Assembly: GCF_002797685.1 (NCBI RefSeq)
Contig: NZ_PGFH01000001.1
Location: forward strand, 992,001 to 1,056,000
Length of the DNA: 64,000 nt
DNA from: Salinibacterium amurskyense
Lineage (GTDB): Bacteria; Actinomycetota; Actinomycetes; Actinomycetales; Microbacteriaceae
Reading direction: 5' to 3'
A model generated the notes under the pieces. The model made no database searches, was not told the origin of the DNA, and worked only from the letters and a program-made list of their open reading frames with translations. Positions 27,249 to 36,170 of the stretch are shown here, one piece after another; positions within the stretch are counted from its first letter, which is position 1; every line of letters begins with the position of its first letter. The translations under genes were made by a program, and so were the position numbers.

Positions 27249-28769
27249 ATGTTGACTGGTCTGCGTTCCGTGTTCTCGCGCCCAGGCCGTCGTCTCGGGA
27301 TGATCATTGCGCCGCTATTGGTGTTCGCCGCACTCGCGGCATGGGCGTTGTCATCGCCGGTCGGCGCAAGCCCCGACGACGATTTTCATCTGACGAGCAT
27401 CTGGTGCGCAACCGGAGATTCGCAGTATTGCGCGGAGACTGATGACGCTGGCACGCGACTAGTGCCGCCCGCTGTCGCGAGGCCCGCTTGCTTCGCGTAT
27501 GACCCCGAGAAGAGTGCTGGCTGCCAGAACAGCATTGACTTCACGGAGGGGCCGACCACCGAGACTGTCCGCGGAAATTTTGCCGGTGGATATCCAGTTG
27601 TCTACTACGGCGCCATGAGCATGTTCGTCGGGCCTGATGTGCACGTCTCTGTATTCATGATGCGAGTCGTCAACATCGCGCTGTTCGTCGGGATTGGCGT
27701 GATGCTCTATTTGGCGTTGCCAACCAACCGTCGGCAGATTCTTGTTTGGCAGTGGGCGCTCACCACCGTTCCTCTTGGACTCTTTGTGCTCTCGTCTAAT
27801 AACCCGAGTTCATGGGCGCTCATGGGTGTGGGCTATGGGTGGTTAGCGCTGCTCGGTTTCTACGAGTCGTCAGGGGTCAAGCGGATTGTGCTCGGCGCGC
27901 TGTTCCTGCTTGGTGCGGTGATGGCGTCCGGCTCACGCAGCGATGCCACTGTTCTTTTCTGCCTCGCGGTTTTTGCAGCAGTGCTTCTCGCAATGAATAA
28001 GACACGACGATTCTTGTGGTCTTCTTTTCTCCCTGTCGTGGGTTTCATCATTTGTGCGCTGTTGTTCCGGGCATCTCGGTCGTCCGAAGCGGTGACCAGC
28101 GGTGTGCAAGATCAGCTCAGTTTTGGCGTCATCCTGCGCCGCGTCGCTCTGAATCTCACGGAAGTCCCTTCCATCTGGACAGGCATTTATGGCCAGTCAT
28201 GGGGGCTCGGATGGCTAGACACCTCAATGCCCGCCGTGGTGTGGGTTAGTTCTCTCGCTGCGGTCATCGGTGTCGGCTTCGTCGCGGCCCGCGCTAATTC
28301 AATGCGAAAGAGCTTCGTTCTTGTGGTTGGCGCTGCAGCCCTCGCGATGATCCCGGTTACTTTGCTCGTTCTTGCGGGTAAAGATGTGGGCGACGACTAC
28401 CAGCCTCGCTATTTGCTACCGCTTGTCGTAGTTTTTGTCGGCGCGCTCTTTTTCACCTCTGGCGCCCAACGAGTGCGCCTATCGCGAGCACAGATGTGGA
28501 TCGTTGTGGTTGCTCTTTCTGGAGCGCAATTCGTTTCGTTGTACCTCAATACCCGCCGCTACGTGACCGGTATCGATGCACTCAGCGCTGACCTCGATGC
28601 AGGACGAGAATGGTGGTGGAACCTCCTCATCACTCCCAACGCCGTGTGGATCGTGGGATCGCTGTGCTTTGCAGCGGCGCTCGCGATTCTCCTCCCGGCG
28701 CATCGCGCCACCGCAGAGGTGGAGGAGCGAGACCTCTCGCCTGAACCCACCACTGCTCGCGCACTCTGA
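27249..28769 (+). CDS. DUF2142 multi-pass membrane protein, copy 1
   Basis: 506 residues with about 11-12 membrane helices. After the first helix comes an external loop starting PVGASPDDDFHLTSIWC, which carries four cysteines that are also placed in copy 2. The acidic DDD in the first external loop is what GT-C glycosyltransferases use for catalysis, so a polyprenyl-phosphate-sugar-dependent transferase is a reasonable inference. DUF2142 proteins usually sit in surface-polysaccharide clusters. It is followed 14 bases later by a paralogue. No function has been proved. Confidence 0.82.
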   Translation: MLTGLRSVFSRPGRRLGMIIAPLLVFAALAAWALSSPVGASPDDDFHLTSIWCATGDSQYCAETDDAGTRLVPPAVARPACFAYDPEKSAGCQNSIDFTEGPTTETVRGNFAGGYPVVYYGAMSMFVGPDVHVSVFMMRVVNIALFVGIGVMLYLALPTNRRQILVWQWALTTVPLGLFVLSSNNPSSWALMGVGYGWLALLGFYESSGVKRIVLGALFLLGAVMASGSRSDATVLFCLAVFAAVLLAMNKTRRFLWSSFLPVVGFIICALLFRASRSSEAVTSGVQDQLSFGVILRRVALNLTEVPSIWTGIYGQSWGLGWLDTSMPAVVWVSSLAAVIGVGFVAARANSMRKSFVLVVGAAALAMIPVTLLVLAGKDVGDDYQPRYLLPLVVVFVGALFFTSGAQRVRLSRAQMWIVVVALSGAQFVSLYLNTRRYVTGIDALSADLDAGREWWWNLLITPNAVWIVGSLCFAAALAILLPAHRATAEVEERDLSPEPTTARAL

Positions 28770-28771
28770 GA

Positions 28772-28777
28772 TAGCCT
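28772..28777 (+). promoter_or_regulatory. -10 box of the second DUF2142 gene, leaderless type
   Basis: TAGCCT is 6 bases (GTACAG) before the ATG at 28784, inside the 14-base gap after copy 1. Confidence 0.4.
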
Positions 28778-28783
28778 GTACAG

Positions 28784-30442
28784 ATGGCACCCGGACGCTT
28801 CGAACCTATTGTCGCGTCCGCGCGTACGAATCCGCTGCGGCGGTTCAGGCTCATTGCCTTAGCTCCCGTGTTGGCTCTCCTCGCGCTTTCGGCGTGGGCT
28901 TTCGCATCGCCGATGGGCGCAGCTCCCGATGATGATTACCATCTGGTCAGCATTTGGTGTTCAACGGACAACCCGGCGTACTGCCAGTCGGGCGCGACTG
29001 ATTCAACCCGACTCGTGCCACAAGCGCTCCTGAGCTCGCCATGCTACGCCTTCGTTAGTGAGGAAAGTGCCGCCTGTCAGGACCGGATCGATTTCGGCTC
29101 AACCTCATTAGTGGAGACGGACCGCGGAAACTTTGAGGGCGAATATCCGCCGCTTTACTATTCCGTCATGAGCGTGTTCGTGGGCGACGACACCATGTTC
29201 TCGGTTATGGCGATGCGCCTTTTCAATGTTCTCTTATTCGTTGCCTTGACTGCGGCGCTTTATATGCTGCTCCCTGTCAGTCGTCGGCCTGCGTTGGTGT
29301 GGGGCTGGCTCGTGACGACGATGCCGCTCGGAGTCTTTCTGCTCGCATCCAATAACCCAAGCGGTTGGGCTGTCACCGGCGTCGGATCAGCGTGGCTGGC
29401 ATTGCTCAGCTATTACGAGGCAGAGACCCGCGTTGCGCGCGCCGCTTCTGCGGTGCTCGTAGTCATCTCGGTCCTCATGGCAGCGGGCTCCCGCGGTGAT
29501 TCTGCTTTGTACGTGGTCGGTGCGCTCGGCGTTGCGATCATCCTGGTATTTGAGAACACTCGTCGTTTTTGGTTGCTCTCGCTACTTCCCGTGGCGATGG
29601 GTGTTGTCGCTGGAGTGTTTTTCTTGACTGCCAGGCAGACTTCTGCCGGAATCAACGGTTTTGCGGGAGCAGAAGCGGGGCCAGCGGCGGCACAAGCGGC
29701 AACGGCGGCGGATAGCTTGGCGGGTTTTGGGTTGCTTGCGTACAACCTTCTCAACGTGCCTTCTTTATGGATTGGCGCTTTCGGCGGGTGGGATCTCGGT
29801 TGGCTGGATACTCCGATTCCCGCTTCGGTCGTGTTTTTTGGGATTGCTGCCTTCGTAGCGTTGGGCTTTGCCGGCCTCGGGGTGCTGAACTGGCGTAAAG
29901 CATTCGTGGTTGCGAGCGTCGGTTTCGTGCTCTGGATTCTTCCGACGTACGTACTCACACAGGGCGGGGACAAAGTGGGGGAGCAGGTGCAGCCTCGCTA
30001 CATCCTGCCGCTCATCGTCTTGATGGGAGGTCTTCTCGTGGTGCAAGCTGGCCGAAAGCGCGTCGCCCTCGGGCGGGTGCAGACCGTCGCAATCGTCGTT
30101 GTGCTAAGTGCCGCTAACCTCGTTGCGCTTCACATGAACATGCGGCGCTACGTCACGGGTAACGACGTTCCCGGATGGAACCTCAACGCGGGTGCCGAGT
30201 GGTTCTGGTCAGGCGCTCCCGCGCCTATGGTGGTGTGGGCTGTGGGGTCCACCGCGTTTGCGGGCATGGTCGCCATCTTGGCAAGGGAAATTCATATCGC
30301 ACCGGTGGTGGCAACGAACAATGCAACCGCTGCGACTACAGCCACAGGCGCAAGTCCAGATGCCGCTTCCGGTGCGCCTAACGATGCAGACGCGAGCGCA
30401 GCCCTGCTCGCTCCTTCCGGCATTACTCGCGTACCCGCGTGA
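28784..30442 (+). CDS. DUF2142 multi-pass membrane protein, copy 2, with Ala/Thr-rich tail
   Basis: 552 residues. It aligns by eye with copy 1 through the whole membrane part, including the ASPMGAAPDDDYHLVSIWC loop and the same cysteine pattern, so the two arose by duplication. It adds an Ala/Thr/Asp-rich cytoplasmic tail of about 50 residues and an alanine-rich insert near residue 300. The fold suggests a GT-C-like transferase. Its stop overlaps the next gene's GTG. Confidence 0.82.
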   Translation: MAPGRFEPIVASARTNPLRRFRLIALAPVLALLALSAWAFASPMGAAPDDDYHLVSIWCSTDNPAYCQSGATDSTRLVPQALLSSPCYAFVSEESAACQDRIDFGSTSLVETDRGNFEGEYPPLYYSVMSVFVGDDTMFSVMAMRLFNVLLFVALTAALYMLLPVSRRPALVWGWLVTTMPLGVFLLASNNPSGWAVTGVGSAWLALLSYYEAETRVARAASAVLVVISVLMAAGSRGDSALYVVGALGVAIILVFENTRRFWLLSLLPVAMGVVAGVFFLTARQTSAGINGFAGAEAGPAAAQAATAADSLAGFGLLAYNLLNVPSLWIGAFGGWDLGWLDTPIPASVVFFGIAAFVALGFAGLGVLNWRKAFVVASVGFVLWILPTYVLTQGGDKVGEQVQPRYILPLIVLMGGLLVVQAGRKRVALGRVQTVAIVVVLSAANLVALHMNMRRYVTGNDVPGWNLNAGAEWFWSGAPAPMVVWAVGSTAFAGMVAILAREIHIAPVVATNNATAATTATGASPDAASGAPNDADASAALLAPSGITRVPA

Positions 30443-31623
30443 GCCCTGAGACAATGGACGCTCTAGCAGGCAAGCGCGTCGCAGTCGTCAGCCGGATTTA
30501 CGTTCCTGAACCGGCCGCGGCCTCGTACCGTTTACGCGCGCTGGTTGCTGAATTGGCGGCCAATGGTGCTGCCGTTGATGTGCTGACATCGAACCCTCCC
30601 GCGGGGTTCGATGATGTTGATTCGCCAGCACGGGGTGCGCGAGTGCGACGCATGTGGGTGTTAAGAGACCGGGCAGGGTACGTGCGTGGCTACCTGCAGT
30701 ATTTGAGCTTTGACCTCCCCGTGTTCTTTCGTTTGCTGTTTATGAGGAAGCCGCACCTTGTCATCGTTGAACCGCCGCCGACTACTGGATGGTTCACCCG
30801 AATCGCGTGCGGAATCCGAGGCATTCCCTATCTGTACTACGCGGCAGACATTTGGTCAGACGCCGTGGGAAGCGCAGGCTATCCGCGACACATTGCAGTG
30901 ATCCTTCGTGGCGTCGAGCGTTGGGCGATGAGCGGGGCTGCAGCGGTCGTTTCTGTTTCGGCTGAATTCACAGAGCGCATCAGAGAACAATTTCCGCGGG
31001 CGATGGTGACCACGGTCGGTAATGGCGTAGACACAACGATGTTCAGCCCGGTAGGGGAGAAGATCGCCCTCGGTGTTCCCTATCTTTTGTACGCGGGTAC
31101 GGCGTCCGAAGTCCATGGTGCGCAGATCTTCCTTGATGCCTTCGAAGAGGTTCTTAAAACACGTCCGGATTCGAAGCTCGTCTTTATTGGTCAAGGGTCA
31201 GATTTCGCAACGCTTGCTGAGCGCAGTAAGTCTTTACCCGTGGGGGCTGTGGAACTCCGACCCCGGATGAGCCCTGAAGAAGTCGCATCGTGGATCAGAG
31301 GCGCTGTAGTGACCCTCGCGAGCGTGCATCCAGATGGTTACGCTCGCGCTTTTGCCACCAAAATGTATGCCTCAGTGGCGTGCGGTGTGCCGGTAATCTA
31401 CGCGGGAACTGGCCCTGGTGCCGACTTCGCGGCACGTGAGGGAATTGGGCATGCGGTCGCCTATGAGAAAGAGGCGATCGCAGCAGTAATGCTCTCGGTG
31501 CTCAGCGACGAGGAGCCATATGCAAATCGTGCTGCGCGCTCGGAGTGGGCCGCCAACAACATCTCTCTGCGCGCGGTTGCTTCGCGGATCATCGGAGAAG
31601 CCCGGCGAATCCTGACTCGATAA
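30439..31623 (+). CDS. Glycosyltransferase family 4 (WcaI-like)
   Basis: 394 residues. It begins RVAVVSRIYVPEPAAASYRLRALVAELAANG in three short blocks typical of WcaI/WbuB-type GT4 proteins. A donor-site region has YLLYAGTASEVHGAQIFLDA and later a VACGVPVIYAG segment. The GTG at 30439 overlaps the DUF2142 stop, which couples its expression to the membrane proteins. The sugar specificity is not evident. Confidence 0.85.
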   Translation: MSPETMDALAGKRVAVVSRIYVPEPAAASYRLRALVAELAANGAAVDVLTSNPPAGFDDVDSPARGARVRRMWVLRDRAGYVRGYLQYLSFDLPVFFRLLFMRKPHLVIVEPPPTTGWFTRIACGIRGIPYLYYAADIWSDAVGSAGYPRHIAVILRGVERWAMSGAAAVVSVSAEFTERIREQFPRAMVTTVGNGVDTTMFSPVGEKIALGVPYLLYAGTASEVHGAQIFLDAFEEVLKTRPDSKLVFIGQGSDFATLAERSKSLPVGAVELRPRMSPEEVASWIRGAVVTLASVHPDGYARAFATKMYASVACGVPVIYAGTGPGADFAAREGIGHAVAYEKEAIAAVMLSVLSDEEPYANRAARSEWAANNISLRAVASRIIGEARRILTR

Positions 31624-31717
31624 GTGCGGCTCCGGGTGAACTCGAAACCGGCACAAGGGGAGGTAGTGTTGTAGGGATTCAGATGAGTCACCTGATTGAA
31701 AAGAGAGTTGCGCGCGG

Positions 31718-32986
31718 ATGCCAGACATCGTCAAAACAGTCGCAGTAGTCGGTCAAGGCTATGTTGGTCTACCAGTCGCGATGCGGGCCGTCGAGCAGGG
31801 CTATCGCGTTATTGGAATTGACCTTGACGAACGTCGGGTCGAAGGCTTGCGTTCCGGCATATCCTTCGTCGAAGACGTCTCTGACGCTGAGCTAGCCCGA
31901 GCGATCGCTTCTGGCAGTTACACGCCGACGACGGACTACGCCGACGTTAACGGGTTCGACTTCGCTGTCATTGCAGTGCCGACTCCGCTGCGCGAAAGTG
32001 TGCCGGACTTGAGCTTCATTGAGAGCTCGGGTGTTGCGTTGGCAGAGCGCATGAAGCCCGGAGCGACAGTCATTCTCGAGTCGACAACCTACCCGGGAAC
32101 CACTGAAGAGCTTCTCGTGCCGATCTTGGAGTCCGGTTCGGGCCTCACCGCTGGCAGCGATTTCTACGTGGGGTACAGCCCTGAACGCATTGACCCGGGA
32201 AACCAGCAGTGGGGCTTCGTCACCACTCCCAAGATTGTGTCGGGAATCAACCCCGAGTCACTCGAGAAGGTTCAAGCGTTTTACGATTCGCTCGTCGACA
32301 CGACTGTTCCTGTCCCCACGCCCAAAGAGGCAGAGCTTGCGAAGCTTTTGGAGAACACTTTCCGGCACGTAAATATCGCGTTGGTCAACGAACTCGCGAT
32401 CTTTGCCCATCAGCTCGGCGTCAATGTGTGGGAATCGATTGATGCGGCGAACACTAAGCCTTTCGGATTTATGAAGTTCACGCCGGGTCCAGGCGTTGGC
32501 GGACACTGCCTCCCCGTTGACCCGAGCTACCTATCGTGGCAGGTCAGAAGGAAGCTTGGTCAGAACTTCCGTTTCGTTGAGTTGGCCAACGACGTCAACG
32601 ACAACATGCCGCAGTATGTAACGCAGCGTGTCATGCACCTCCTCAACGCGTCGAGCCGTGCGTTGCGAGGCTCCAAAATCTTGCTTGTCGGGATGGCTTA
32701 CAAGAAGAACTCCGGTGACATTCGGGAGTCGCCGTCGCTACGGCTACTTGAGCTCCTCCACGACGAGGGCGCCGAAGTCTTTGCTGTTGACGATCACGTC
32801 GAGGCTCACCGCTGGCCTGCGAACGTCACGAAGGTATCGCTCACGGAAGACACAATCGCCGGGATGGACATCGCGGTCTTGTTGACCGACCACGACACTC
32901 TGGAGCTCGAGCTCTTGAATACCGCAGATGTCCCGGTGTTGGACACCCGTAATCGACTCAACGGACCGAAGATCGAGATCCTCTAG
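31718..32986 (+). CDS. Nucleotide-sugar dehydrogenase (WecC/UDP-N-acetylhexosamine type)
   Basis: 422 residues. It oxidises a UDP-hexose or UDP-N-acetylhexosamine at C6. It has VAVVGQGYVGLPVAMRA at the N-terminus, the PTPLRESVPDLSFIE loop, and the catalytic segment PGPGVGGHCLPVDP, where GGHC with cysteine is typical of WecC/CapL-type enzymes rather than plain UDP-glucose dehydrogenases. MAYKKNSGDIRESPSL marks the C-terminal domain. It is distinct from ugd at 13 kb. It ends 30 bases before the convergent exporter gene. Confidence 0.88.
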   Translation: MPDIVKTVAVVGQGYVGLPVAMRAVEQGYRVIGIDLDERRVEGLRSGISFVEDVSDAELARAIASGSYTPTTDYADVNGFDFAVIAVPTPLRESVPDLSFIESSGVALAERMKPGATVILESTTYPGTTEELLVPILESGSGLTAGSDFYVGYSPERIDPGNQQWGFVTTPKIVSGINPESLEKVQAFYDSLVDTTVPVPTPKEAELAKLLENTFRHVNIALVNELAIFAHQLGVNVWESIDAANTKPFGFMKFTPGPGVGGHCLPVDPSYLSWQVRRKLGQNFRFVELANDVNDNMPQYVTQRVMHLLNASSRALRGSKILLVGMAYKKNSGDIRESPSLRLLELLHDEGAEVFAVDDHVEAHRWPANVTKVSLTEDTIAGMDIAVLLTDHDTLELELLNTADVPVLDTRNRLNGPKIEIL

Positions 32987-33016
32987 TTTTTCTCTATCAG
33001 TACGGCGGGCAGGCAG

Positions 33017-34795
33017 CTAAGCGAGACCAGCTAGGCCTGCTTGCCGTGCGAACTCGGGCACTTTAGCGACGAGTTCGGAGAAGGTCCCCTGGGCGACAAC
33101 TCTGCCATTCGACATGAAGAGGATCTGGTCTGCATGTTGGATCGTGGACAGTCTGTGCGCGACGGTGATGACGGTTTTCTCGCCGTGGAGGGCTTTGATC
33201 GCGTCGGTCACGGCGGCTTCCGTGGCAGTGTCGAGGGCGCTTGTCGCTTCATCGAGAACCAAAACGCGGGGATCTGCGTAGAGCGCGCGAGCAATTCCTA
33301 GGCGTTGCCGCTGTCCGCCAGAAAGAGCGAGGCCCCGCTCGCCGATAACGCCATGAATGCCGTCCTCGCGCTTGTCCACGATGTCTAGAAGTTGTGCTTG
33401 TGCGAGTGCGGAGCGCACGCGTTCCTCGTCGATGTCATTGCCCCAGGTGAGTGCGACGTTCTGCGCAATGCTGGAATCGAAGAGGGCGACCTCCTGCGGC
33501 ACATAGCTAACTTGCTGTCGCCACGACTGCGTCAGTTTGGTCAAGTCCAACTGATCGATGGCCAGCCGTCCGCCCGTAGGTTCGATGAGGCCCAAGATCA
33601 GGTCGACGACCGTTGATTTTCCGGCTCCTGACGAACCGACCAACGCAACTGTGCTGCCAAAAGGAATGGTAAATGACACGTCACTTATTGCATCGCCCTG
33701 ATCGGCGGCATACCTAAAGCTCACGTTCTCGAAGCTCAACGCACTCGCTGACTCGGGAATCGTTAAAGTCTCGCGCCCGACGCGGTATTTGACGGAACTT
33801 TCAGCGCTCCGAATTTCGGCGAGCACGGCGCTTGCGTGGGGCATGTTAGCTGTGACTTGGGATACGACCGCTTGGAACCTGACAACCGAAGGCGCCATAC
33901 GGAAGCCAGCGAGTCCGAAAAGGGCTACCGCGGTTATTGCTTCTGTGACTCCGCCTGTGGCATATCCCGCAGTTCCCACGAGCACGAAACCACCCACGAT
34001 CCCGGATTCGAGTACATAGCGAGGCACCTGGCCGAGGAACTGAATGTTGGAACGCGCGCGCGTCGAATGCACTCGATTGGAGCGGACGACGTCTGCAACT
34101 TCGTGTGATTTCCCGCGAAGCGTGACCTCCTTGAGCGCGCCGATCATCTCGGTAATGAGCCGAGAGCTTCGGAGCGTGTATTTAAGGTTGACGCGGCCAG
34201 CCTCACGCGCACGTTTCGCGACCCAGAAGTACAGGATCGCTCCTAGGAGACCGAGGTATCCCAGTGCGATGGCAGCGACCAGCGGCTGCACCACGGCAAG
34301 CACCACGACGATAGTGAGGAAGCTGAGAGCCTCGCCAAAAAGTGTGGAAAAGGGGAGCAGGAAGCCCGACACTGTCACGCCAACGCTGCCGTCCGTCAGT
34401 CGGACCACGTCTGCGGAGTTTCGCTTGAGCCGCTCAACCCACGGGGCGTCGATGTAGCTCGCGAAGAGCCGCGAACCAATGTCGAGTTCGTATTTTGCGA
34501 ACCGCCGAGTGGCGCCCCATAAAAGCGCGACAGCAAGAATGCCCTTCGCGACGATCATGAGACACACAAGCCCGAGCATGAGCAGAAGGCCCAGCTCGCC
34601 GACCTCGCCAATCACAGGAAGCGAAAGGGTGGTTCCCGAAAGAATGGGGGAGATGACGAGAGCGAGCAATCCGAGTGCCAACGCATCCAGAATCGAGAGC
34701 AAACCTAAAGTTACCGAATACACAATGAGGTAGCGCCGTGCCCCGGCGGGCAAAATGGAGAGAACCTCGTTGACGAGGGCAATTGCAGACTTCAT
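33017..34795 (-). CDS. ABC exporter half-transporter (permease fused to ATPase), lipid-linked glycan flippase-like
   Basis: 592 residues. Six membrane helices (about 20-300) precede the ATPase, which has Walker A GSSGAGKST near 387-395, the signature LSGGQRQRLG, Walker B VLVLDEATSALD and the VAHRLST switch. It works as a homodimer. The architecture resembles PglK/MsbA-type lipid exporters. Being inside a glycan cluster, it probably flips lipid-linked sugars, though lipid or peptide export is possible. GGAGAAAT precedes the ATG. Confidence 0.88.
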   Translation of the reverse strand: MKSAIALVNEVLSILPAGARRYLIVYSVTLGLLSILDALALGLLALVISPILSGTTLSLPVIGEVGELGLLLMLGLVCLMIVAKGILAVALLWGATRRFAKYELDIGSRLFASYIDAPWVERLKRNSADVVRLTDGSVGVTVSGFLLPFSTLFGEALSFLTIVVVLAVVQPLVAAIALGYLGLLGAILYFWVAKRAREAGRVNLKYTLRSSRLITEMIGALKEVTLRGKSHEVADVVRSNRVHSTRARSNIQFLGQVPRYVLESGIVGGFVLVGTAGYATGGVTEAITAVALFGLAGFRMAPSVVRFQAVVSQVTANMPHASAVLAEIRSAESSVKYRVGRETLTIPESASALSFENVSFRYAADQGDAISDVSFTIPFGSTVALVGSSGAGKSTVVDLILGLIEPTGGRLAIDQLDLTKLTQSWRQQVSYVPQEVALFDSSIAQNVALTWGNDIDEERVRSALAQAQLLDIVDKREDGIHGVIGERGLALSGGQRQRLGIARALYADPRVLVLDEATSALDTATEAAVTDAIKALHGEKTVITVAHRLSTIQHADQILFMSNGRVVAQGTFSELVAKVPEFARQAGLAGLA

Positions 34796-35004
34796 CTATT
34801 TCTCCAGGTCGAGGCCGAATCCTACCGAAGTCTACGTGGTCTTGGATGGGTGCCCCGCGAGCGAGAACAACGACGGAAGCTTTCGGGGATCGGGGCATCC
34901 AGCGCCTGCCGCTATCCGCACACCAGTGTCGGAGCGCGTTCCTCGGACCTTTGTATCAACGCGATTGAACGTCGGAAAGTTCGTGCGTATGGGAGACTGA
35001 GCAT

Positions 35005-35670
35005 ATGGGAAGAACTTGGGTCATTATCCCTATGTATAACGAGGGTGCTGTCATAGGCGAGGTTGTCGCCGAAGTGCGGCGAACCTTTCCGTATGTTGTA
35101 TGCGTAGACGATGGGTCGAGCGATCGCTCTGCGGAATTCGCACGCGCTGCCGGGGCGGTTGTCGTCGAGCATCCGATCAATCTCGGTCAGGGTGCCTCGT
35201 TGCAAACTGGCTTTGATTACGCACTCTCTGACCCGGCCATGACCGAGGTTGTTACGTTTGACGCAGACGGGCAACATCAAGTGGCGGATGCTGCGGGCAT
35301 GGTGGAGAAGCTCCACGCGAACAATTTGGATGCCGTCATCGGTTCACGATTTCTTGATGACCGCACAAAGGTCAACCGCTCTAAGCGCATCGTGTTGCGC
35401 ACCGCGGCGTGGTACACGCGGGTGACGACGAATATGGCCCTTACGGATGCCCACAATGGGCTCCGGGTGCTTAGCCGCCCTGTGTTGGAGAATATCCACA
35501 TCACTCAGAACCGGATGGCCCACGCGTCTGAGCTTGTAGACCTCATTGGTGGCCTCAAAATTCAGTGGTCCGAGTATCCCACCCATATTGTCTACACCGA
35601 CTACTCAAAAGCCAAAGGCCAGTCCCTTCTCAACTCTGTCAACATTCTTGTTGAACTGATTTTTAGGTGA
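35005..35670 (+). CDS. Glycosyltransferase family 2 (polyprenyl-phosphate sugar synthase type)
   Basis: 221 residues, a short GT-A enzyme. It has WVIIPMYNEGAVIGEVV, CVDDGSSD and TFDADGQHQ. This DPM1/GtrB-like form normally makes a polyprenyl-phosphate sugar, the donor used by GT-C membrane enzymes. It lacks membrane helices of its own. It is followed 4 bases later by a DUF2304 gene, a common pair. GGGAG lies 11 bases before the ATG. Confidence 0.87.
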   Translation: MGRTWVIIPMYNEGAVIGEVVAEVRRTFPYVVCVDDGSSDRSAEFARAAGAVVVEHPINLGQGASLQTGFDYALSDPAMTEVVTFDADGQHQVADAAGMVEKLHANNLDAVIGSRFLDDRTKVNRSKRIVLRTAAWYTRVTTNMALTDAHNGLRVLSRPVLENIHITQNRMAHASELVDLIGGLKIQWSEYPTHIVYTDYSKAKGQSLLNSVNILVELIFR

Positions 35671-35674
35671 GCTT

Positions 35675-36040
35675 ATGACCGTTATTTTTCAGACCATCGT
35701 CGTTTCGATCGTCATAGTCATCGCGATAGTGATGATGCGCAATGGCGGAGCGCGGCATCAAGCCGTTCGTCGCATCCTCATGATGCTCTTCGTTGTCGCT
35801 GCAGCATCGTCGGTATTCTTCCCTCAAATTTGGACGACGATGGCGAGGCTGGTCGGTATCGGCCGCGGTGCTGACCTGTTGCTTTACCTCACGGTTCTTT
35901 TCTTCTTGGGGCTTGTGATGAGTACCTACCGGCGTTTTCGCCAGATGGACACTCAGATCACTGAGCTCGCCCGACAGCTGGCATTGAGCCAACAGCCAAA
36001 ACCCGAAGAACTGGATTCCGGAACTAGTCGCCCCGCTTAG
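35675..36040 (+). CDS. DUF2304 small membrane protein
   Basis: 121 residues with three membrane helices (about 4-22, 32-50, 66-88) and a charged C-terminal helix (RRFRQMDTQITELARQ). DUF2304 proteins usually sit directly behind a GT2 gene, as here. A role as membrane anchor or partner of that enzyme is inferred. It starts 4 bases after the GT2 stop. A GAGC site upstream is weak, so translation is probably coupled. Confidence 0.8.
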   Translation: MTVIFQTIVVSIVIVIAIVMMRNGGARHQAVRRILMMLFVVAAASSVFFPQIWTTMARLVGIGRGADLLLYLTVLFFLGLVMSTYRRFRQMDTQITELARQLALSQQPKPEELDSGTSRPA

Positions 36041-36170
36041 AGTCTCTTGGGGTTCAGAAATGCACTCCTTCTGGGGGTGAGCCATCGCGCATTTAACAGG
36101 GTGGACTGCTGCGGATTGTGGGGCGAGTGAATTACTGTTGGTGCAGTACGTGCAAATTTAGGGGGCTCGA

